Made by a program: the position numbers and the translations under genes. The notes beneath the pieces are model-generated. The model was given only the letters and a program-made list of their open reading frames with translations. It searched no databases and was not told where the DNA came from. A stretch of DNA of 16,922 nt, taken from contig DYMW01000029.1 of the NCBI GenBank assembly GCA_020721385.1, positions 1 to 16,922 of the forward strand, written 5' to 3'. The DNA comes from Sulfurovum sp. Lineage in GTDB: Bacteria; Campylobacterota; Campylobacteria; Campylobacterales; Sulfurovaceae. Below are positions 5,892 through 13,228 of this stretch, in pieces; within the stretch, counting starts at the first letter, position 1; every line of letters starts with the position of its first letter.

Positions 5892-6926
5892 ATGTCTATA
5901 GAAGCATTAAAACGGGTTGAAATTGCTATTGCTGAAATAAAAAAAGGTCGAATGGTCATTATGATGGATGATGAAGATAGAGAGAATGAAGGTGACTTGG
6001 TTTATGCAGCTACATTTTCTACTCCTGAGTTGGTTAATTTTATGGCAAAAGAGGCGAGAGGACTTATTTGTACTCCTGTGACCAAAGAGATTGCAACCAA
6101 ATTGGATTTGATGCCTATGGTTGTAAATAATATTTCAAATCATGAAACAGCATTTACAGTTTCTATTGATTCTTCAACCGCCAAAACAGGTATCTCTTCA
6201 GCTGAACGGGATGATTGTATCGCTAAATTGGCAAATCCTTTAACACGTAGTGAAGATTTTGTACGTCCTGGGCATATTTTTCCACTTATTGCTAAAGATG
6301 GAGGTGTTTTGGTAAGAACAGGACATACAGAAGGTTCTGTTGATTTGTGTAAATTGGCAGGGTTGGCTCCTGTTGGGGTGATTTGTGAAATTATTAAAGA
6401 TGATGGAACCATGGCACGTCATGATGATTTAGAGATATTTTCAAAAAAACATAAGATGCCTATTGTTTATATTTCTGATTTGGTAGAGTATCGTTTAGCC
6501 AATGAAAAATTGATAGAGCGAATTGGTGAGAGTGAGATTATGGTGATGGATACAAAAGTAACAAAAGTTTTGTACAAAGACCATTTAGGGCGTATTCATA
6601 AAGCCATTCAATTTTATAAGACACACGAGACAGAAAATGTCAAATTTCATAATATAGGATTGGATATTGATTTGATTTTAGATCATAAACGTTTTGATGC
6701 AATGCGTGCTTCATTAGAGTATTTAAAACAAAATGGTGGGGTTCTTATTTTTTTAGATACCAAAATTATCTCTAAAGAACAAGCACGAGAGTATGGTGTG
6801 GGGGCACAAATTTTGAAAGATTTAGGCATAGAGCATATTAAGTTGTTAACTTCCAATAAAGAGACAGAATTTGTAGGTCTTGCAGGTTTTGGTTTGAATG
6901 TTGTTGAAAAGATTATGACGGAATAG
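5892..6926 (+). CDS. ribB: 3,4-dihydroxy-2-butanone 4-phosphate synthase with degenerate GTP cyclohydrolase II-like domain (RibBX type)
   Basis: Residues 1 to about 205 form a complete RibB domain, which converts ribulose 5-phosphate to 3,4-dihydroxy-2-butanone 4-phosphate and formate for riboflavin synthesis. Hallmarks are DDEDRENEGDL (26-36), GLICTPV, TGISSAERDD, RPGHIFPL, GHTEGSVDL and ARHDDLEIF. The remaining ~140 residues occupy the place of RibA but are short. They lack the zinc-ligand region (C...LRCDCG) and the catalytic segment of GTP cyclohydrolase II; only a late stretch (GVGAQILKDLGIEHIKLLTSN) still resembles RibA. The protein should therefore make only the butanone phosphate, with a separate RibA elsewhere. 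RibBA-like fusions lacking cyclohydrolase activity are known in Proteobacteria (RibBX) and in Helicobacter. It is followed by a large hairpin. Confidence 0.93.
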   Translation: MSIEALKRVEIAIAEIKKGRMVIMMDDEDRENEGDLVYAATFSTPELVNFMAKEARGLICTPVTKEIATKLDLMPMVVNNISNHETAFTVSIDSSTAKTGISSAERDDCIAKLANPLTRSEDFVRPGHIFPLIAKDGGVLVRTGHTEGSVDLCKLAGLAPVGVICEIIKDDGTMARHDDLEIFSKKHKMPIVYISDLVEYRLANEKLIERIGESEIMVMDTKVTKVLYKDHLGRIHKAIQFYKTHETENVKFHNIGLDIDLILDHKRFDAMRASLEYLKQNGGVLIFLDTKIISKEQAREYGVGAQILKDLGIEHIKLLTSNKETEFVGLAGFGLNVVEKIMTE

Positions 6927-6945
6927 CTTTTTATTTTTTGTAAAT

Positions 6946-7000
6946 CCACAATTTTTGGGCATTATGTCATCGACATAATCCCATGTAAAGTGTGGTTTTG
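6946..7000 (+). terminator. Long imperfect hairpin between ribBX and lolA, probable terminator
   Basis: Nested arms are CCACA/TGTGG (6946-6950, 6991-6995), TGGG/CCCA (6956-6959, 6980-6983) and a perfect ATTATGTC/GACATAAT (6961-6968, 6972-6979) around a three-base ATC loop. A single bulged C6960 and an internal loop interrupt the stem. TTTTGCTATATTTTTATTT follows. The position 20 bases past the ribBX stop suits a terminator, but the length and near-perfect central dyad would also suit a protein-binding operator for lolA. Confidence 0.55.
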
Positions 7001-7033
7001 CTATATTTTTATTTAGTTAAAGGATTACTATAT

Positions 7034-7606
7034 ATGAAACTGTTACTATCACTATCGACCCTTATTATAACGCTGAACGCATCCATTACCCTTCCTACAA
7101 ATTTTGAAACCAATTTTCAACAAAGTATTACCAATGATAAAGGAAAAGTTATTAAATATGAAGGTAGTGTTAAATATCAAAATATAAAAGAGCTTATTTC
7201 TGATGGTGTAGGCATACAAACGGAATTTTCTCGGAATCTTTTTAAGTGGAATTATACCAATCCAACGAAGAAAGAGGTCTGTACCGATGGAATCCAATTG
7301 ACGGTTATTGACCATGATTTAGAGCAGGTTTCTAACTATTTGATTGACGATAAAGGGATTAATCTTGAAGAGATTTTAAAAGTTGCCATACCTTTGAGCC
7401 TTAAAGATTATAAAGCAACTTATAATGAGACAGAATATTTAATTACGTTGGATAAAAAAAATCAATTGTCTCAAATTGTTTATGTGGATGAACTTGATAA
7501 TGGGGTTAAAATTATCTTTTCTAACATGCATTATAATCTACCCACGTTTACTGAAACCCTTTTGGAGTGTAACACACCTAAAGGGTACGATATTGTAGAG
7601 GGGTAA
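7034..7606 (+). CDS. lolA: Outer membrane lipoprotein carrier protein LolA
   Basis: LolA is the periplasmic chaperone that takes lipoproteins from the LolCDE complex to the outer membrane. The product from ATG 7034 is 190 residues with a signal peptide (about 1-16, ending LNA before SITLP). An in-frame upstream ATG at 6992 would add 14 residues, but it lies inside the hairpin tail and lacks a ribosome site, whereas AAAGGA precedes 7034. The mature protein shows the LolA pattern: FxxxFxQSI near the N-terminus, FKWNYTNPTKKEVCTDG, then LTVIDHDLEQVSNY. This corresponds to the family's WxxxxPxxxxIxxDGxxLxxYDxxLxQV block. Two Cys (VCTDG and LLECN) could form a disulfide. rmuC starts three bases after the stop, so the two are cotranscribed. 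Confidence 0.88.
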   Translation: MKLLLSLSTLIITLNASITLPTNFETNFQQSITNDKGKVIKYEGSVKYQNIKELISDGVGIQTEFSRNLFKWNYTNPTKKEVCTDGIQLTVIDHDLEQVSNYLIDDKGINLEEILKVAIPLSLKDYKATYNETEYLITLDKKNQLSQIVYVDELDNGVKIIFSNMHYNLPTFTETLLECNTPKGYDIVEG

Positions 7607-7609
7607 AGA

Positions 7610-9193
7610 TTGGAAACTGTTTTTGCAAATTTTCAGATGAATAGTAATTTTTTTGTGATGATGGGGCTTTTTTTGCTCATTACATTGCTTATTTCTACCA
7701 TTGTTGTTATTTTTATGACCCGTATTAAAACGTTAAGTGCCATACTTGAACAAGCAAAGGTGATAGACATGGCTAAAATAGCAAAGATAGAGCAGTTAGA
7801 AGTACTATTACAAGATGAAAAGTTTTGCAATAAAGGTTTGGTAAGAGAGCTTGAATATTTTGAAAAAAATAAAGAAAAACAACAAGCATTAAAAGCGATG
7901 GTCAGTGAGTTAAAAGACAATTTAGCTGAGCAGTCACGAGACAATATTGAGTCGCTTCATGAGCATAAAAGTGCCTTGGAGCAAGTGAAAATACATTATC
8001 AACTTTTAAAAGAAGAGTATAAAAAAATAGAGTTTAAGTATGAAGATGTAAAAAAACGTAATGAAAACTTCTTAATTGAAAACAATAGATTACACACCAT
8101 GATTCGTGAAATGGAGATTAAATTAAGCGAACAAGAGAAACAGACCAATGAAAAAATGGAGTTGATGAAAGAGCATCAAGGTGAACTTAAAGAGAAGTTT
8201 GAAGAGTTGGCATTAAAGATTTTTAATGGAAACTCTAAAGAGTTTACCAAACTGAGTCAAGAGAGTATTAGCAGTATGATTAAACCTTTGGAGTCACAAA
8301 TCAGTGAATTTAAAAAACAGGTCAATACGCTTTACAGTGATGAATCAAAAGACAGAGCGATGTTAAAACAAGAGATTTTATCACTCAAAGATTTAAATCA
8401 ACAAATTAGTAAAGATGCTATTAACCTGACCAATGCCCTAAAAGGTGAAAAAAAACAGCAAGGGGTTTGGGGTGAGATGATTTTGGAAAAAGTACTCGAA
8501 TCTTCAGGACTTAGAAAAGGGATTGAATATACCCGAGAGACATCCTTACGTAATGATGAAGGAACAACTTATCGCCCTGATGTTTTGGTACATCTGCCCG
8601 ATAAGCGTGATTTGATTATTGATGCAAAAACCTCACTCAATGCGTATGAAAAGTTTATTAACTCCGATGATGTGGTTAGTAAAGAGATTTTTTTAAATGA
8701 ACACATCAAAGCACTTCGGGTACACATTAAAGGGTTGTCCAATAAAAATTATGAGAAGCTTTTAGGGATTAATACGTTAGATTTTATTTTTATGTTTGTT
8801 CCAATTGAAGGGGCATTGGGTGTAGCCTTAGAGCAGGATGGTGGTTTATATGATGATGCCTTTAACAATCAGATATTGTTGGTCGGTCCTACCACATTGT
8901 TGATTGCCATGCGTGCCATAGAGAATGTTTGGAAATATGAAAAGCAGACACAAAATGCCAAAGAGATAGCTCTAAGAGCTGGAGCGTTGTATGATAAATT
9001 TGTCAGTTTTTCGGATGATATGGTGAAGATGTCAAAACAGTTTGACACCCTGCAACACAGTTTTGAGTCAGCGAAACGACGTTTGAGCGAAGGGAAGGGA
9101 AACATTATTCGTCAAGTTGAACAGCTTAAAGAGATGGGTGCTAAAACCAGTAAAAAAATTCCCCAAGAGATTACAGGAGAGACACTTAACTAA
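7610..9193 (+). CDS. rmuC: DNA recombination protein RmuC
   Basis: RmuC proteins limit recombination at inverted repeats and carry a PD-(D/E)xK-like nuclease domain; their biochemical activity is poorly defined. Residues about 12-36 form a membrane anchor (FFVMMGLFLLITLLIST). Residues about 40-280 are strongly charged and predicted coiled coil. The RmuC core follows, with GVWGEMILEKVLE from 285, RPDVLVHLPDKRDLIIDAK spanning the putative catalytic Asp324, Asp338 and Lys340, and IMFVP-type and GPTTLLIAMRAIENVWKYEKQ blocks. The start is TTG 7610: a GAGGGG site lies six bases upstream, whereas the next in-frame ATG (7637) has no ribosome site. Length (527) is typical. Its last 8 bp overlap the end of a convergent gene. 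Confidence 0.92.
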   Translation: METVFANFQMNSNFFVMMGLFLLITLLISTIVVIFMTRIKTLSAILEQAKVIDMAKIAKIEQLEVLLQDEKFCNKGLVRELEYFEKNKEKQQALKAMVSELKDNLAEQSRDNIESLHEHKSALEQVKIHYQLLKEEYKKIEFKYEDVKKRNENFLIENNRLHTMIREMEIKLSEQEKQTNEKMELMKEHQGELKEKFEELALKIFNGNSKEFTKLSQESISSMIKPLESQISEFKKQVNTLYSDESKDRAMLKQEILSLKDLNQQISKDAINLTNALKGEKKQQGVWGEMILEKVLESSGLRKGIEYTRETSLRNDEGTTYRPDVLVHLPDKRDLIIDAKTSLNAYEKFINSDDVVSKEIFLNEHIKALRVHIKGLSNKNYEKLLGINTLDFIFMFVPIEGALGVALEQDGGLYDDAFNNQILLVGPTTLLIAMRAIENVWKYEKQTQNAKEIALRAGALYDKFVSFSDDMVKMSKQFDTLQHSFESAKRRLSEGKGNIIRQVEQLKEMGAKTSKKIPQEITGETLN

Positions 9194-9671
9194 CCATTTT
9201 TATGGGTCTGATGGGTTTTAATACTTTATAATCTATTAATTGTTGATTGTCTTGAATATACTCAAATGCCAACTCGTTCATGACAAAACTGGCAAGGCTG
9301 TAGCGAAGTTTAATTTTATAATTTTCAAAAATTTGATGTTCTGTAATCAAATCAAACGCTTGGGCTTTAAAGTCCAATAGTGCCTCTTCATCAATATCAA
9401 CCTGATCGGTTTTACACTTAATTAAAATAATTTCTTGATCTTTTTTGATAACCAAATCAATAGGATTTTCTTCAACACGCTCTTTTTGACTTGGTGTCCA
9501 AACCGTATAACCTTTATTGCGATAATGTTCGGTTACAAAGTCTCGATAAGAGAGGTCATCTTCTTCGTTATTTAAAAAGTTTGAAATGGATGTATTAAAT
9601 GTACTGTTTTCATCGAAATTTGGTTTCCATTTATTGAACATATCACTAACAATTCTACTTAAACTAGACAT
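9186..9671 (-). CDS. Mrr/PD-(D/E)xK restriction endonuclease-like protein
   Basis: This 161-residue soluble protein appears to carry a small PD-(D/E)xK nuclease fold. Glu48 lies in a helix before RNKGYTVW. Asp72 in NPIDLVIKKD is followed by the strand EIILIKCK (Lys85, Lys87). This pattern resembles the Mrr-type GxDxxx...(Q)xK, with Lys in the place of the usual Gln. The following DEEALLDFKAQA helix also resembles Mrr domains. The N-terminal ~40 residues (SLSRIVSDMFNKW...) are of unknown function. An AAAGGA ribosome site lies eight bases before ATG 9671. It stands alone on this strand, converging on rmuC with an 8-bp overlap and no terminator between them. A role in cleaving modified or foreign DNA is possible but not shown; no methyltransferase or translocase gene is adjacent. 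Confidence 0.6.
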   Translation of the reverse strand: MSSLSRIVSDMFNKWKPNFDENSTFNTSISNFLNNEEDDLSYRDFVTEHYRNKGYTVWTPSQKERVEENPIDLVIKKDQEIILIKCKTDQVDIDEEALLDFKAQAFDLITEHQIFENYKIKLRYSLASFVMNELAFEYIQDNQQLIDYKVLKPIRPIKMVS

Positions 9672-9851
9672 GAAAAATCCTTTTATTTATAATTTATTCA
9701 GTTTCTTCTTTGAAATAGATTAAAAAATAATTTAATTAATCAAAGTAATAAAATAATAAATATTTCTTTAACATATTTAAATTGTATTGATTGTTTTTAT
9801 AATAAAAAAAATTAATAAAATTCAAATATCTATCTGTTATTTTATTGAAAA

Positions 9852-9899
9852 TGCTTTTCGTTTCTAAAAGCAACAACTAAAAGTAAATTACGCTTACTT
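9852..9899. promoter_or_regulatory. Two candidate operator dyads upstream of acs
   Basis: Two inverted repeats lie in the 313-bp AT-rich gap before acs: TGCTTTT-N7-AAAAGCA (9852-9872) and AAGTAA-N7-TTACTT (9881-9899). Both have seven-base spacers and their centres are 28 bp apart. The nearer is centred about 53 bases before the expected acs start site, a usual activator position. No U-tract follows either, so they do not look like terminators. The rest of the gap (about 9672-9850) is low-complexity AT-rich DNA in which I see no gene. Confidence 0.35.
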
Positions 9900-9907
9900 A
9901 AATGGTT

Positions 9908-9936
9908 TTATCATTTTTCATTGTCCTTTTTATGAT
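9908..9936 (+). promoter_or_regulatory. Probable sigma-70 promoter for acs
   Basis: TTATCA (9908-9913) and TATGAT (9931-9936) are separated by 17 bases. Two mismatches in the -35 and one in the -10 suggest a modest promoter that may need an activator. The leader to ATG 9985 is about 40 bases and contains an AAGGA ribosome site. Confidence 0.5.
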
Positions 9937-9984
9937 AAACTGATTTTTATAGGTAATGAAAAAAATGAGAAAATAAGGAAAAAA

Positions 9985-11949
9985 ATGTCAAAAAAACTAT
10001 TTACCCCGAAAAAAGAGAAATTTAAAAATCCACTGATAAAAAACATGTGCGAATACCAAGAATTGGTAGAAGAGTTTGAAAAAGATTACGAGGGAACATG
10101 GGCAAAATTTGCCAATGAGAAGATAGATTGGTTTAAACCGTACAGACAAGTTTTAGATGAGAGTAATGCACCATTTTATAAATGGTTTAGTGGTGGAGAG
10201 ATGAACGTCGCACACCAATGTGTAGACAGACATTTAGAGACCAAAAAGAATAAAGCAGCCATTATCTTTGAAGGAGATAACGGGGATAAAAGAATCTTAA
10301 CGTATCGTGAATTGGCGTATGAAGTAAATAAAACCGCCAATATGTTTAAGAACCAATTTGGTATTAAAAAAGGGGACAGAGTTGTTGTCTATATGCCAAT
10401 GATTCCAGAAGCAGCCATAACCATGTTGGCATGTGCCAAAATAGGAGCAATTCACTCGATTGTGTTTGGAGGATTTAGTGCTGAAGCCCTAAGAGATAGA
10501 ATTATAGATGCAGAGGCGAAATTGGTGGTAACCGCAGATGGAGCATTCAGAAAAGGTAGCCCGTATATGCTTAAACCCGTAGTGGATAAAGCATTGGAAT
10601 CAGGGTGTGAATGTGTGGAGAAAGTCTGTATTGTTGAGCGAAATGGTGAAGAGATTCATTGGGAAGCAGGAAGAGATTACAGTTATAACGAATTGATTAA
10701 AAATGAATCGTCTGTCTGTGAAGCAGAACCAATGGAGAGTGAAGATCCACTCTTTTTACTCTATACAAGTGGAAGTACAGGAAAACCAAAAGGAGTACAA
10801 CACAGCAGTGCAGGATACATTCTTTGGGCTCAAATGACCATGGAGTGGGTATTTGACCTTCAAGAGAACGATACCTATTGGTGTACGGCTGATATTGGTT
10901 GGATTACAGGACATACTTATATTGTTTATGGACCATTGGCAACAGGGGCGACCACGGTAATGTTTGAAGGGGTACCAACCTTCCCTGATGCAGGACGATG
11001 TTGGAAAATGGTTGAAGAGTATCAAATTAACCAATTCTATACCGCACCAACCGCGATCAGATTATTGCATAAAATGGGTGAAAATGAACCTGATAAATAT
11101 GACCTAACCTCACTTAGAATTTTGGGAACCGTTGGTGAACCGATTGACCCACCAGCATGGAAATGGTATTATGAAAAAATTGGTGGAAGCAACTGTTCAA
11201 TCGTAGATACCTATTGGCAAACAGAGACAGGTGGTCATGTGGTCTCTCCATTACCAGCAGCCACCCCAATTAAACCAGCGTGTGCCACGTTCCCATTACC
11301 AGGAATTATGGCAGAAGTTATTGAAGCAGATGGAACACCAACCGAGATTGGAGAAAAAGGATTGCTCTGTATTACCAAACCATGGCCAAGTATGATACGA
11401 AACATTTGGAAAGACCCAGAAAGATTTGTAAAATCTTATTTTGGAGATTGTAAAAAAGAGGGGCAACCTGTTTATTTTTCTGGCGATGGTGCGATGATGG
11501 ATGAAGAGGGATACATTACCATTACAGGAAGAACCGATGATGTTATCAACGTTTCAGGTCATAGAATGGGAACCGCAGAAGTAGAAGCAGCGATTAAAAA
11601 ACACAGCAATGTTGCAGCCGTTGCAGTTGTGGGTAAACCACATGAGATAAAAGGTGAAGGTATCTTTGCTTATATTGTTCTTAAGTCTGTACCCATGGAA
11701 CATAATGATGATGTAGCAGATGAGTTTGCGATGATGAAAGAGATTAATGGCATTATCAAAGAGGAGATTGGTGCGATTGCCCTTTGTGATGAGATGGCGT
11801 TTGTACCTGACTTACCAAAAACCCGTTCTGGCAAGATTATGCGACGTATTTTACGTAGTTTGGTTAAGGGTGAGAAGATTACTCAAGATACTTCTACTCT
11901 TGAAGACCCGAGCATTGTTGGGATAATTGAACGAATTGTTAATAAGTAA
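9985..11949 (+). CDS. acs: Acetyl-CoA synthetase (AMP-forming)
   Basis: Acs activates acetate with ATP to acetyl-AMP and then forms acetyl-CoA, allowing growth on or scavenging of acetate in the cytoplasm. At 654 residues it is full length. The adenylate-forming signature YTSGSTGKPKG spans 260-270. WQTETGGH is at 411-418, with Trp411 limiting the acyl pocket to acetate. The hinge and ATP-binding segment TGRTDDVINVSGHR follows, and the C-terminal PKTRSGKIMRR carries the catalytic Lys617, which is the acetylation-controlled Lys in studied Acs enzymes. An AAGGA site precedes ATG 9985. It is monocistronic, flanked by its own promoter and a strong terminator. Arg codons are mostly AGA up to about 11575 and only CGT/CGA afterwards, a small internal shift. 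Confidence in function is high. Confidence 0.97.
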   Translation: MSKKLFTPKKEKFKNPLIKNMCEYQELVEEFEKDYEGTWAKFANEKIDWFKPYRQVLDESNAPFYKWFSGGEMNVAHQCVDRHLETKKNKAAIIFEGDNGDKRILTYRELAYEVNKTANMFKNQFGIKKGDRVVVYMPMIPEAAITMLACAKIGAIHSIVFGGFSAEALRDRIIDAEAKLVVTADGAFRKGSPYMLKPVVDKALESGCECVEKVCIVERNGEEIHWEAGRDYSYNELIKNESSVCEAEPMESEDPLFLLYTSGSTGKPKGVQHSSAGYILWAQMTMEWVFDLQENDTYWCTADIGWITGHTYIVYGPLATGATTVMFEGVPTFPDAGRCWKMVEEYQINQFYTAPTAIRLLHKMGENEPDKYDLTSLRILGTVGEPIDPPAWKWYYEKIGGSNCSIVDTYWQTETGGHVVSPLPAATPIKPACATFPLPGIMAEVIEADGTPTEIGEKGLLCITKPWPSMIRNIWKDPERFVKSYFGDCKKEGQPVYFSGDGAMMDEEGYITITGRTDDVINVSGHRMGTAEVEAAIKKHSNVAAVAVVGKPHEIKGEGIFAYIVLKSVPMEHNDDVADEFAMMKEINGIIKEEIGAIALCDEMAFVPDLPKTRSGKIMRRILRSLVKGEKITQDTSTLEDPSIVGIIERIVNK

Positions 11950-11958
11950 TCATTAGTT

Positions 11959-11994
11959 TGAAAGTGTAATGTAAAATTTACACTTTCATTTTAG
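11959..11994 (+). terminator. Rho-independent terminator of acs
   Basis: A perfect 11-bp inverted repeat, TGAAAGTGTAA (11959-11969) and TTACACTTTCA (11978-11988), with an eight-base loop is followed by TTTTAG. It begins nine bases after the acs stop codon and separates acs from the lptA operon. The short T-run is flanked by A-rich sequence on the other side. Confidence 0.8.
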
Positions 11995-12077
11995 TCCATT
12001 ATTTCAGATATTTTTATTCTTTTTTCTTGATAAAGGCTAAAAATATCTCAAATTGTTTTTTTTCCCAATACTACTCT

Positions 12078-12105
12078 TTGTCATTCATTTTAAAAACGCT
12101 ATAAT
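12078..12105 (+). promoter_or_regulatory. Sigma-70 promoter of the lptA-engB-mrdA operon
   Basis: TTGTCA (12078-12083) and a perfect TATAAT (12100-12105) are separated by 16 bases, with initiation expected near 12112. It lies after the acs terminator and is the only clear promoter before six overlapping genes. Confidence 0.75.
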
Positions 12106-12115
12106 GTCGGTTAAA

Positions 12116-12131
12116 TCCGAAGCCGTTCGGA
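12116..12131 (+). other. Leader hairpin at the 5' end of the lptA transcript
   Basis: TCCGAA (12116-12121) and TTCGGA (12126-12131) form a perfect six-pair stem with a GCCG tetraloop. It would begin only a few bases into the mRNA, well before the lptA start. No U-tract follows, so it is not a terminator. It could protect the 5' end of the transcript or be an operator. Confidence 0.5.
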
Positions 12132-12146
12132 CAAAAATTAGGTTTT

Positions 12147-12614
12147 ATGATGAAAAAATTATTTATATTTTATATTTTATTTTTGGGATTGCAACTACAC
12201 GCAGATTTTGTAGATATTAATGCAGACCATTTTTATGCCAATGACATTCAGAAAGTTGCGTTTTTTGAAGGTAATGCACGTATTAAGCAAGATGCCAATG
12301 AGTTTAATGCTTCTAAAGTGAAAGTTTTATTTGATGAGCAAAAAAAAGCAATTCAATATGAAGCAGAAGGTTTGGTTCGTTTTAATTTGGTGGAGCATAA
12401 GATTCATTATCAAGGTAAAGCCAATAAGGTAGTTTATACACCGTTGGGTTCATTGTATCTTTTTTATGGCGATGTGGTACTTCAAGATTTCACCAATAAT
12501 AGAAAAATTGTAGCCCAAACCATTTCGTTGGATCTTAAAACAGGTTTAGCAGATATTAAAGGTGACAGTAAACAACCTGTACATTTTAGATTTGAGATAG
12601 AGGATAGAAAGTAA
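12147..12614 (+). CDS. lptA: LptA-like periplasmic LPS transport protein
   Basis: LptA bridges the inner-membrane LptBFGC complex and outer-membrane LptDE, carrying lipopolysaccharide across the periplasm through a beta-jellyroll (OstA-like) fold. The 155-residue product has a signal peptide (about 1-19, ending LQLHA). The mature part is typical of the family: VDINADHFYAND near the start, VAFFEGNARIKQDANEFNASKVKVLFDE, then YQGKANKVVYTPLGSLYLFYGDVVLQDF. An ATG at either 12147 or 12150 could be used. LptC, usually just upstream in relatives as I recall, is not present; acs lies there instead. The stop codon overlaps the engB start by one base (TAATG). Synteny with engB supports the call. Confidence 0.82.
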   Translation: MMKKLFIFYILFLGLQLHADFVDINADHFYANDIQKVAFFEGNARIKQDANEFNASKVKVLFDEQKKAIQYEAEGLVRFNLVEHKIHYQGKANKVVYTPLGSLYLFYGDVVLQDFTNNRKIVAQTISLDLKTGLADIKGDSKQPVHFRFEIEDRK

Positions 12615-13228
12615 TGATACCAAGAGTAGTAGAAGCGGACTTTATGCAGTCGGCACAAGCACTAGGAGATAGTGTAGCAGATACAGTGAGTGAGGTTGTT
12701 TTTTTAGGACGCTCCAATGTCGGAAAAAGTTCAAGTATTAATGGACTTACTTTACGAAAAAATTTAGCAAAAAGTTCAGCAACCCCAGGGAAGACACAAC
12801 TGATTAATTTTTTTGATGTGCGTTATATTTATGATGAGCAAGATTGGAGAGTTCGTTTTGTGGATTTACCAGGGTTTGGATATGCTAAAGTCTCCAAAGA
12901 TTTAAAAGGAGCATGGCAAAAAAACTTGGTGGAGTTTATTAAACATCGTGTTTCTATTCGTGTTTTTATTCATCTACGAGATGCACGACATCCATACGCA
13001 GAAATAGATGAAGATGTAAATACGTATGTCAAAGAGTTTATTCGTAAAGATCAGCTCTATTTGGATGTTTTTACAAAAATAGACAAGCTCAATCAAAAAG
13101 AGAAATCAGCCCTTAAAAAAGCATTTCCAGGGTGTATTACCATTAGTAATTCTAAGCGAATTGGTTACGATAGAATTCATCAGAAAATTTTTGAACATAT
13201 CTTTGGGATAACAGAATGGTCCAATTAG
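12614..13228 (+). CDS. engB: Ribosome-biogenesis GTPase EngB (YsxC/YihA)
   Basis: EngB is a small GTPase needed for late assembly of the 50S subunit. The 204-residue protein has the expected length and motifs: Walker A (G1) GRSNVGKSS at 32-40, G3 DLPGFG at 84-89 in the characteristic VDLPGFGYAKVSK, G4 TKIDK at 154-158, and a G5-like ISNSKRIGYD near 180. The conserved threonine of switch I lies in SSATPGKTQLINFF. The segment FIHLRDARHPYAEID, usually DxRHPPxxxD, is slightly unusual. It is coupled to lptA by a one-base overlap and its last 13 bases overlap the next gene. Confidence 0.95.
   Translation: MIPRVVEADFMQSAQALGDSVADTVSEVVFLGRSNVGKSSSINGLTLRKNLAKSSATPGKTQLINFFDVRYIYDEQDWRVRFVDLPGFGYAKVSKDLKGAWQKNLVEFIKHRVSIRVFIHLRDARHPYAEIDEDVNTYVKEFIRKDQLYLDVFTKIDKLNQKEKSALKKAFPGCITISNSKRIGYDRIHQKIFEHIFGITEWSN

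Noticed and set aside
6992..7033. Upstream in-frame ATG extending lolA by 14 residues
   Set aside because: It overlaps the hairpin tail, has no ribosome site and would place hydrophobic residues before a normal signal peptide; ATG 7034 has AAAGGA at good spacing.
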